From contig CAMNDA010000290.1 in assembly GCA_946534745.1 (NCBI GenBank), positions 1 to 14,249 of the forward strand: a stretch of DNA of 14,249 bases. The letters run 5' to 3'. Shown in pieces: positions 7,001 through 13,800 of the stretch; the stretch's first letter is position 1; each line of letters starts with the position of its first letter. This DNA is from an uncultured Verrucomicrobiota bacterium. GTDB taxonomy: Bacteria > Verrucomicrobiota > Kiritimatiellia > RFP12 > UBA3636. A program made the position numbers and the translations under genes. The notes under the pieces were generated by a model, which saw only the letters and a list, made by a program, of their open reading frames with translations, ran no database searches and was not told the DNA's origin.

Positions 7001-8358
7001 ACGTCGCCAACGGGCAGTTCAACACCACCGGCTACGGCGGCTGCGGTCTTTTCTTCGGCGACGCCTGCCTCGGCAACGCGAGTGAGATCATCTTCCGCGG
7101 CGCGTGGCATCCGGCCGATGCTTCCGAAAACAAGGGAGCGCACTCCCGTTCGGGCTACAGCGGGGAAGGAGTCTGGACGAACGACTGGCGCGGGATCCTT
7201 CCCTCCAAGGTGACGCTTGACGGCGGCTGGATTGTCGTCGGACCCCGCGGCGGGACGATGAGCGCCGACGCAAAGGCCGCCTACCAGACGACAGGCATCC
7301 GCCGTGCGCATTACGAGATCGGGGAACTGGTCGTTCCCGCCGGTCCGCAGGGACGGCTGGAAACCGCCCGGTACGGAAGCACGGTGGACTACCCGGACAA
7401 CCTCGTCGACGTCACGAACCTCGTGATGGACGCGAACGCCGTTCTTTCCTTCACCCTCGCCGACTCTTCCGGACCCGTTCTGAACGAGGTATTCGTCCAC
7501 AACGATCCACCGTCCTTCTACGCGGACCCGGACGAGGACGTGCAGTTTCTGCCACAGCTTTTCGCGAACTACGAAGCCGACACGAACGACAAGCTGATTT
7601 TCCGGGATTCCAACACGGGCAAACTGGAGAAGCGCTCGGCCTCGGCTGATGGAACGAAGTACCGCCGGTTCGCCGCGGCCGCGACGCTCTCGAACGGCGA
7701 TTCGTTCCGCTCGATGCAGGTCGCGAAAGACGTGGCCGTGTCGTTCGCGGACGGGGCGACCGTCGGGAATCTCGGCGGCTACCTCGACCTGCGCGGCGGG
7801 GCATCGCTCGGGCGGGTCGGCACGGACGCGGGCGCGACTCTCGATTTCGGCGACGCGGTCGCGCGCGTCTACGTCGGCAAGCGCGCGGACACGGCCACGA
7901 TCGGCTGCAAGCTCGCTGGCACGTCGGGGCTCGTGAAAGGCGGCAGCGGCACGATCGCCCTCGGCGCGTCCGCGGAGGGCGTGGCGGGCGGCGTCCGCGT
8001 GGCGGGCGGCACGCTGCGGCTCTTCGCGACCGTCGACGGGACGAACCACGTCGGGCGCATCGGCGGCGACATCGCCGTAGAGGCCGGTTCGCGGCTCGTC
8101 GTGGGCGACAGGTCGTCGATCGTCCCCGGCTCGAAGCTCTTCCTCAACGACCGCGACTGGATCCCCTCCGTCGGGCACGTGCGGCTCGAAGCGGGCGTCC
8201 GTGCCGTCGTCCGGGAAATCCTCGTCGCGGGCGAGCCTCTCGCGCACGGCTGGTACGGCTCGTCCGATTCGGCCGCGAAGCACGTCGACGACGTCCACTT
8301 CGAAGGCCCCGGGATGATCCACGCCGGCTCCTTCCCGACGATGATGATCCTGAAGTAG
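4090..8358 (+). CDS. Giant secreted protein: PA14-like, DPGD module, FN3-like domains, autotransporter-type beta repeat
   Basis: This 1422-aa exported protein has a signal peptide (residues 1-22/23, KK then a Leu/Ala core ending PAAAA). Residues about 27-195 resemble a PA14 domain, a fold often involved in carbohydrate binding, with YEGEMFVEEG (108-117), then S-D-T-G-E-A-L-V-V-D-G (126-136) and a Trp-rich end. Residues 225-348 form a module starting W-Q-R-F-A-DPGDGSFLR and ending EEWTELFP. FN3/Ig-like domains follow at about 350-454, 455-560 and 561-667, each with a NxAYxxRAxAxNxxG-type strand. Residues about 741-1270 are beta-rich and passenger-like. Residues about 1276-1314 match the autotransporter-associated beta-strand repeat (GLVKGGSGTIALG, then VAGGTLRL). 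No C-terminal beta-barrel or sorting signal is visible; it ends M-M-I-L-K. The ligand and mode of anchoring are unknown. A paralogue starts at 10847. Confidence 0.88.
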   Translation: MKKTAFLPSLLVLALLALPAAAANDGHAVYRPGLTQARIPFPSAMGYLTAYDGVPILASNLLANAEEAWLDRTLDVFKDGEHPNSATNPVSGKTWPWLIEHNHGVFAYEGEMFVEEGVEYSFYGRSDTGEALVVDGETVVWQGSNRGWQYGPVIHRRWTAPKTGWVPFNGWLWSWNGSYGTQWSEWSLQYNLQGVVVTFLDPSDRLSDRYDSLNSWLEENRGLTNVWQRFADPGDGSFLRAVTGERFTTVESSAAAASGRSFSLSFANVPTNAQLVAFSGPADGFHDTNGWTAASAVLADVAPGTSTTNIVVPLAADARVLRFRLAHFDAASTNDLDVFEEWTELFPVTEEPVVRVASAAPGWTNVVVAGSVGSFGIGGSNAGVTVEVARADDAAFDNPVASADLPAFSIVGPFEVELFGLATNTAYLVRATATNDLGATGASPAVAFRTRVPGPASVSVAPTVCALFSADLTATVSDWGGGSWDARDAWIDVSADDSFPAGATQTLPLGALSGAAPVSATATATGLEMNHAYFARARAVNSWGVESVSETVSFSTSDQPIGFPREATVTAGKGRVSGSLAPTFVTEGTVYGVTLALEGVAGGRSWPNQTGYGPFEHHQSTAAGTTVVFVYTIDWTYGEQSGTIEVRGSAKAKLADRTIESVPEIETLRPYLRPGDTLEIIPSDGARVDWHTNAVLRITPTNGVFLLEALEPGATLLYESGADGKPNGVTGQTIVLPAEDPVGGIYIHRGFADWTWTDPSAWETVVAGPQGYPNAAGAVAYVVAPQISEASGPSDHMIEITEPITLGYLAVGQLGRIHHYYNDKTQFYLQFVDQMGAGGSFLFKTGDGSPSWIRLLGHCYVTSPLKMNVPVTLANDLDLDALGRIPDSDGWKSWRDHGFKFNAPLDFGPYTFQTIRDTYYYGRWNLYSRGFITINDDVRGSGTIRLGADTAVGMNDGSDAYRLKSFTGVWDVANGQFNTTGYGGCGLFFGDACLGNASEIIFRGAWHPADASENKGAHSRSGYSGEGVWTNDWRGILPSKVTLDGGWIVVGPRGGTMSADAKAAYQTTGIRRAHYEIGELVVPAGPQGRLETARYGSTVDYPDNLVDVTNLVMDANAVLSFTLADSSGPVLNEVFVHNDPPSFYADPDEDVQFLPQLFANYEADTNDKLIFRDSNTGKLEKRSASADGTKYRRFAAAATLSNGDSFRSMQVAKDVAVSFADGATVGNLGGYLDLRGGASLGRVGTDAGATLDFGDAVARVYVGKRADTATIGCKLAGTSGLVKGGSGTIALGASAEGVAGGVRVAGGTLRLFATVDGTNHVGRIGGDIAVEAGSRLVVGDRSSIVPGSKLFLNDRDWIPSVGHVRLEAGVRAVVREILVAGEPLAHGWYGSSDSAAKHVDDVHFEGPGMIHAGSFPTMMILK

Positions 8359-8370
8359 CGGCTTCGGATC
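8346..8370. terminator. Hairpin at the convergent gene junction
   Basis: GATCC (8346-8350), one bulged T, GAAG (8352-8355), a 6-nt loop, CTTC (8362-8365) and GGATC (8366-8370) form a 9-bp interrupted stem. It covers the stop codon of the giant gene and reaches the stop of the opposing DUF192 gene. Neither side has a T-tract, so it could serve as a bidirectional pause or 3'-end stabiliser; termination is only inferred. Confidence 0.35.
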
Positions 8371-8683
8371 ACGCCGGCGGGAGCCAGCCCGCGGCGGCCT
8401 CGACCGTCGTGCGGGCGCGCCAGCCGCCCCAGACGAGGAGGCGCCCCGGCGGGACGGCGCGCGCGAGTTTCACGGGCCGCCCGTCGCGGCCGAGGAACGC
8501 CACGTCGATCGGGAAGCGCATCCCGACGGTATGGACCGCGTTGCACCGCGGGAAGGCCATCGCCTCGCCGCGCGGGAGGCCGTTCCGCCCGAGCAGGCCG
8601 CGCAGGCGCTCGAACGGGCGTTCGGCCCATAGGCAGCGCTCCACGGGCGGAAGCCCCTCGATCGCGAGCGGGGTCGTCCTCAC
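8369..8683 (-). CDS. DUF192 family protein
   Basis: This 104-aa product belongs to DUF192, a small beta-rich family of unknown function. The signature parts are present: RLRGLLGR (26-33), A-M-A-F-P, then HTVGMRFPIDVAFLGRDGR (51-69), and a C-terminal A-R-T-T-V-E-A-A-A-G. Many relatives carry a signal peptide; this copy does not and looks cytoplasmic. The GTG start at 8683 overlaps the stop of the upstream GH127 gene (GTGA), which argues for this start and for coupling; a later GTG (codon 14) is the alternative. The same frame is open far upstream, but that stretch is antiparallel shadow of the GH127 gene. The link to the hydrolase is positional only. Confidence 0.85.
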   Translation of the reverse strand: MRTTPLAIEGLPPVERCLWAERPFERLRGLLGRNGLPRGEAMAFPRCNAVHTVGMRFPIDVAFLGRDGRPVKLARAVPPGRLLVWGGWRARTTVEAAAGWLPPA

Positions 8684-10620
8684 GGGCGCGGCGCAGGATC
8701 CTGCGCCTCGCGCGTCCAGACCTGCATCTCGGCCGGGCCGCGGTTCTGCCAGAGCGCGTAGGGGATCGCGACGAAGCGGCGGCGGCGCGTGCGCGTCGCG
8801 GCGGTCGAGTAGAGCGCGTCGCCGGGGCGCGTCGTCTCGAACGCCGTGCCCGCGATGGCGACCGTCCCCTTCGGCAGCCCCTTCGCGGGGACGAGCTTGA
8901 AGTCCTGCTTCGCCGGGATCGAGAGGCGGTGGAGCGCGGGGCCGTTGTCGACGCTCTCCAGCGCGTAGACGAGCGGGCCGCGCTGCAGCGCGATGCAGCC
9001 GGCGTCGGCCGCGACGTTGTCGTTCGCGCGCAGGACGCGCACCGGCATCGCGAGGTCGAGCGCGACCTCGTCGCCCGGCTTCCACGCGCGTTCGACCGAG
9101 ACGAAGCCGTCCTTCGGCTTCGCGGCGAGGCGCTTGCCGTTGACCGCGACCGCAAACGTTTCGCACCAGTCGGGGATGCGGAGCGAGAGAACGAACGGAC
9201 GAGGCGGGATTTTCGACGGTTTCGTGACGCCGAGCATGCCCGGGAACCTTGCGGTCCTGAACGCCCCCTCGAACCGGATCTTGATTGCGCCGTCGTAGGG
9301 ATAGCTGCCCGACACGACGATCTTCATGCCGCTTTCGAGCTTGAACTCCGACGCGGCGGGAATGCAGAGGCGGACTTCGCCGGGGCGCCAGGCCCAGCAG
9401 AGCTGCGAAACCTGCGGGAGGAAGCGGGCGAAGTTGGTGGGGCAGCAGGAGCAGTAGAACCAGGCCTGGCGCTCGCGCGCGTAGGGCGAGTCGGCGTTGG
9501 AGGAAAGCGGGTTCTGGTAGAAGAAGCGGTCGCCGGAGAGGGAGACGCCGGAAAGGATGCCGTTGTAGAGGGCGCGCTCGATCGCGTCGACGTAGCGCCC
9601 CTCGCCGGTGATCTCGTGCATCCGGCGCGAGAAGAGCGCGAGCCCGATCGCGGCGCAGCTCTCGGCGTAGGCGGTGAGGTTGTCGAGCTTGAAGTCGCGT
9701 TCGAACGCCTCGCTCCCGCGGTCGGTGCCGATGCCGCCCGTGACGAGCATCCGGCGCTGCGTGCAGTTCTCCCACATCGCGCGGCAGGCGTCGAGCAGGC
9801 CCGCGTCGCCGGTGCGGTCCGCGACGTCCGCCATGCCGCAGCAGAGGTACGTCCAGCGCACGGCGTGGCCGACGGCCTCGCGCTGGTCGCGCGGCCGCTC
9901 GTGCGCCTGGAGGTAGCGCAGGCGCCACTCTTCCCAGCCCTCCTTCTTCACGTAGTAGTTCGGCTTGCGGCCGCGCTCGTCGACGAAGTAGGCGGCCAGG
10001 TCGAGGTACTTCGTCTCGTCCGTCGTCCAGGCGAGGCGGCAGAGCGCCAGCTCGATCTCCTCGTGTCCGGGGTAGCCGCGCTTCTGGCCGGGCTTGCGGC
10101 CGAACGTCTTCGCGATCAGGTCCGCGTAGCGGCGCATCGCGTCGAGGAAGAAGCGCTCGCCCGTCGCCTCGAAGTGCGCGACGGCGGCCTCGATGAGGTG
10201 GCCCGCGCAGTAGAGCTCGTGCCAGTCGTGGAGGTTCGTCCAGCGCTTCTCCGGCTCGACGAGCGTGAAGTGCGTGTTGAGGTAGCCGTCGGGCTGCTGC
10301 GCGGAGACGATGAGGCGCGCGAGCCGGTCGAGTTGCTTCGCGAGCGCGGGGTCGGGCTTGCGCGCGAGCTCGCGCGCCATGCCCTCGGCGACCTTGGCGA
10401 CGTCGCTGTCCCAGAAGATGTGGGGAAACCACTTGTCGCCCTTCCTCCACTTGAGCTTCAGGGCGTCGATGCAGTGCTCCTTCTCGAAGTGCTTCAGGCA
10501 GGCGGGGATCGTGGCGGCGCGGTTCGCCTCGACGCGGGGCGCGAGGACGGAGTCGGCGAGCGAGACGGCGGAGGCCGGCGCGACGGAAAACCGGAACGGG
10601 GCGAGGGGCGTTCGTTTCAT
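8680..10620 (-). CDS. Glycoside hydrolase family 127 (beta-L-arabinofuranosidase)
   Basis: This 646-aa enzyme matches the GH127 (formerly DUF1680) family, whose characterised member HypBA1 of Bifidobacterium longum removes terminal beta-L-arabinofuranose. Expected features are visible: QQPDGYLNTHF (108-118), WHELYCAGHLIEAAVAHF (133-150), VTGGIGTDRGSEAFE (293-307), AYAESC (317-322) and WFYCSCCPTNFARF (387-400). By alignment to HypBA1 spacing, E304 would be the acid/base (E322), E320 and C322 metal ligands (E338, C340), C392 the nucleophile (C417) and C393 a ligand (C418); all are present. The barrel covers about 20-420 and beta-sandwich domains follow. No signal peptide is seen, so it should act inside the cell on imported oligosaccharides. 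ATG 10620 is the first residue of similarity. It is divergent from the second giant gene and overlaps DUF192. Confidence 0.93.
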   Translation of the reverse strand: MKRTPLAPFRFSVAPASAVSLADSVLAPRVEANRAATIPACLKHFEKEHCIDALKLKWRKGDKWFPHIFWDSDVAKVAEGMARELARKPDPALAKQLDRLARLIVSAQQPDGYLNTHFTLVEPEKRWTNLHDWHELYCAGHLIEAAVAHFEATGERFFLDAMRRYADLIAKTFGRKPGQKRGYPGHEEIELALCRLAWTTDETKYLDLAAYFVDERGRKPNYYVKKEGWEEWRLRYLQAHERPRDQREAVGHAVRWTYLCCGMADVADRTGDAGLLDACRAMWENCTQRRMLVTGGIGTDRGSEAFERDFKLDNLTAYAESCAAIGLALFSRRMHEITGEGRYVDAIERALYNGILSGVSLSGDRFFYQNPLSSNADSPYARERQAWFYCSCCPTNFARFLPQVSQLCWAWRPGEVRLCIPAASEFKLESGMKIVVSGSYPYDGAIKIRFEGAFRTARFPGMLGVTKPSKIPPRPFVLSLRIPDWCETFAVAVNGKRLAAKPKDGFVSVERAWKPGDEVALDLAMPVRVLRANDNVAADAGCIALQRGPLVYALESVDNGPALHRLSIPAKQDFKLVPAKGLPKGTVAIAGTAFETTRPGDALYSTAATRTRRRRFVAIPYALWQNRGPAEMQVWTREAQDPAPRP

Positions 10621-10647
10621 GGCGGTCGGGAACGGAGGTTGCCGATA

Positions 10648-10677
10648 AGTCTACCAAAGCGCCCCGATTTCCCGCAA
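10648..10677 (-). promoter_or_regulatory. Possible promoter of the GH127-DUF192 unit
   Basis: On the minus strand TTGCGG (10677-10672; 3 of 6) is followed by an 18-bp spacer and TAGACT (10653-10648; 4 of 6). TAGACT is also the -10 box proposed for yidC. The leader would be about 20 nt and lacks a clear AG-rich ribosome site. The match is weak. Confidence 0.3.
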
Positions 10678-10682
10678 GACTG

Positions 10683-10699
10683 CGTTTTACGGAAAAACG
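10683..10699. promoter_or_regulatory. AT-rich 17-bp palindrome, candidate operator between divergent promoters
   Basis: CGTTTT-ACGGA-AAAACG has 6-bp inverted arms around a 5-bp centre. It lies 5 bp from the minus-strand -35 box and 3 bp from the plus-strand -35 box, so one bound regulator could affect both directions. The AT-rich arms stand out from the GC-rich surroundings. No regulator gene is present in the window. Confidence 0.3.
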
Positions 10700-10702
10700 G
10701 TC

Positions 10703-10731
10703 TTTCCATTTTGCCGGGTCTCCGCTATAAT
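10703..10731 (+). promoter_or_regulatory. Predicted promoter of the second giant secreted-protein gene
   Basis: TTTCCA at 10703-10708 (4 of 6), 17-bp spacer, and a perfect TATAAT at 10726-10731. The implied start near 10738 gives a leader of about 108 nt to the ATG at 10847. This is the best -10 box in the window. Confidence 0.6.
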
Positions 10732-10757
10732 CACTGTCGTTATCTGCACTCTCTCCC

Positions 10758-10850
10758 ATGCCTTCAGCCCGGCGCAGGTCGCGAGCGGCCGCGCGGGCGG
10801 GGTGTTCCTTTCAAGCTTTCAAGCGCTTCCACCGGAAACAGACGCCATGA
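10758..10850 (+). other. Possible 30-codon Arg-rich leader ORF
   Basis: An ATG about 20 nt after the predicted transcription start opens a 30-codon frame whose TGA overlaps the next gene's ATG (ATGA at 10847-10850). The peptide would begin MPSARRRSR and carry nine Lys/Arg residues. It lacks an AG-rich ribosome site but has the same CTCCCATG start context as yidC and the first giant gene. It might couple translation or act as a leader peptide; chance is also possible in this GC-rich DNA. Confidence 0.25.
10808..10823 (+). repeat. 8-bp perfect tandem repeat in the leader of the second giant gene
   Basis: CTTTCAAG occurs twice head to tail at 10808-10815 and 10816-10823, overlapping an AAGCGCTT palindrome at 10821-10828. 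It lies 23 bp before the ATG at 10847. It may be a binding site or chance; no function is evident. Confidence 0.5.
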
Positions 10851-13800
10851 AACGAATCCTCCCGACACTCCTCCTCGCCCTCGCGCTGCCCGCGGCGGCG
10901 AACGTCGTGCACTTCCCCGGACTGTGGCAGTCGCAGTTCAAGGCGCCGTCCGCCTACGGCTTCGCCGTCGCCGGGGAAGCCTCGAACAACACCGCGCCCG
11001 TCCTGGCGTCGAACCTCGTCGCCGTCGCGGACGCCGAGCATCTCGACCGCACGCCCGGCGTCTTCATGGACACCAGCGCCGGCGAGGGCCCCTCGCCCAA
11101 GCAGAACCCGATCAGCGGCCGGACGTGGGGCTGGTACAACTACGATGTCTACGCCTACGAGGGCGAGATGTTCGTCGAGGCGGGGAAGACCTACCAGTTC
11201 TGGGGCCGGTTCGACGACGGCGAGGCGATCGTGATCGACGGCAAGCTCGTCGTCCACCAGGGGAACGCCTCCGGCTACAACGCCAACCCCGTCGTCGCCA
11301 CGAGCTACACCGCGACGAAGACCGGCTGGGTGCCGTTCAACGCCTGGATCTGGGACTGGACCGGCGGCAAGAACGTCATGAACTGCCGCTTCGCGCTCCA
11401 GTACAATCCGACCGGCACGGCGAGCACGAGCTACGGCGACGCCAACGTCTGGCAGGAAATCGTCGACCCGGGCGACATGTCGCTCCTCCGCGTGGCGGGC
11501 ACGAACGCCTTCACGACGATCACGGCGGTGACGGCGGCGGAGAACGGGACGGACCTCGAGGCGGCGGTCTCGTTCGCGGACCTGCCGTCCGCCGCGACGG
11601 TCTACGCCTGCTACGGCGCGCTCGACGGCGGAGCCGCCGCCACGTCCGCCTGGGACCATGTCGCCGCGGTCGGAACGGTCGCGGCCGGGACGTCGGCGCA
11701 GACCTTCACGCTCCCAGGCGCGGCCGGCAACAAGGCGCTGCGGCTCTACCTCGAGGGCGCGGCCGGCGTCGCGACGTTCTTCACGGAGTGGACCGAGGTG
11801 ACGCCGCTCACGGTCGATCCGCTCGTCTCCCTCGCCTCCCTCGCCCCCGGTTCGGCGGGCGTGACCGCCACGGCCGACCTGCGCGCGCTCGGCGTTGGCG
11901 CCTCCGAAGCGCACCTCGCGCTCGAGGTGGCGACGACGGCCGACGGCTTCGACGCCCCCGCCTTCACGTTCGCCTACGCGGACAACCCCGCCACGGCGAT
12001 CGGCACCGTCGCCCTCGTCGCGACGGGCCTCTCCACGAACACGCCCTACTGGTTCCGCGCCACGGCGACGAACGCGCTCGGCGGCACGGCCGTCTCGGAC
12101 GTCCTGTCCCTGACGCTCTCGCCCACCGCGCCCGCCGGCACCTACTCGTTCGTCGGCGCCGGCGGCTCGAAGATCTCCGGCCGGGGGACCGTCTCCTCGT
12201 TCGGCGACAGCTCCGCCTGGGCCAAGGTCCGGCTCGAGGCGGCGAAGGACGCCTCGTTCACGACGATCGCCGGCGCCTCGCCGGAGGCGACGCCCGCCCT
12301 TGGCGCCGCCGCCACGCTCGAAATCCCGGGGCTCGACTACGAGACGGCCTACTTCGTCCGTCTCCGCATCGTGAACGACTGGGGGCTCGTGACCTACGTC
12401 GTCGACCCCGAGCTGCGGACCACGGCCGAGGCGCCCTTCTCGCCGCGCAAGGTCTACGCGCCCGGACTGATCCAGGCGCGCCTCGGCGCCGCCTACGACA
12501 AGACGACGACGAAGGACGCCGCCCTCGCGAACGGCACGGCCGTCAACGTGCCCGGAGCGATCATGGCCTCGACGAGCGGCTCCGCCACGAACCCCTACGA
12601 CGGAAAGAACTACTCCTGGGGCGGCGACACGACCTTCGCCTACTTCGGGCAGATGTATCTGGAGGCCGGCACGACCTACTGGTTCGGCAAGTACATCGAC
12701 GACTCCGGCTATGTCCTGGTCGACGGCACGACAGTCCTGGACAACAACAACTACCAGAACCTTGTCACCGGATCCTTCACGCCGGATGCGACCGGCTGGC
12801 ACGACGTCGACTTCCGCTTCGGCAACGGCGGCGGCGGCGCGGGATGCGTGAGTTCCACGATCGGCTTCGGCTACAACACGGACGGCATCTCGTCCTTCAC
12901 GGCCGACACGTTCAAGGACGGAGGCCCGTGGTCCAAGGCCGTCGACCCGGGCGACGCGTCGCTGCTACGCGTCGTCTACTCCGAGACGTCCTTCTTCGAG
13001 ATCCAGAACGTGGCCGCAGCGGGGAACGATCTTGTCGTCACGGCGGCGTTCGCCGGCATTCCCGACGGCGCCGCGGCGCTCACGGCCTTCTACGGCGCGG
13101 GCAACGGCGGATACGATCCGTCCGTCTGGACGGCGTCCGCGGTCGTGACGAACCCGCCCGCGGGCGACACCGCCTCCGTGCAATGCACGGTGCCGGGCGC
13201 CGGAAACGCGGCGTTCGTCGCGTTCCGGCTCTCCGGCACGGCCGGCACGAACGGCGTCGCCATTCCGTACGTCCAGTGGGGGGAGATCTACAACCTCGCG
13301 CAGGAAAGCCCGACCTTCGGACTCTCGGCGGCGGACGTCGCCTACACCAACGCGACGTTCGTCGCGACCTGCAACGGGCTGGGCGCCGGCGCGGACTCCG
13401 TCACGGCCGAGCTGCAGTTCTCGGCGACGCGCGACTTCGCGACGATTCTCCGGACGGAGACCCTTTCGACTCTCGCCGGCATCGGCTCGCAGACGCTGGA
13501 CGTGAACGGCTTCACGACCAACACGACCTACTACGCCCGCGTCGTCGGCGAGAACAGCGCGCACGAGACGGGGGCCTCGTCCGTCGTCGAGTTCCGGACG
13601 CTCGAACCGCTGCCGCCCGCGGGGCGCGCATCGTTCGATTCGCGCGGTTTCTCGTCGCTGTCCTTCGTCGGCGTCGTCTCGGACTGGGGCGCCGGTTCGT
13701 CCTCCGCCCTCCTGACGCTCGACGTTTCGACCGATCCCGCGTTCCCCGCGGAGACGACGCTGTCGTTCCCGGGCGCGGAGGCCCTTGCCGGGGCGGTCCC

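Noticed and set aside
4090..8358. Adhesin or toxin label based on the PA14-like domain
   Set aside because: PA14 occurs in enzymes, toxins and adhesins alike. No catalytic or toxin domain is visible, so only a descriptive name is justified.
8684..10759. Long upstream extension of the DUF192 frame
   Set aside because: It overlaps GH127 on the same strand in another frame and is Arg/Pro low complexity. DUF192 similarity is confined to 8369-8683.
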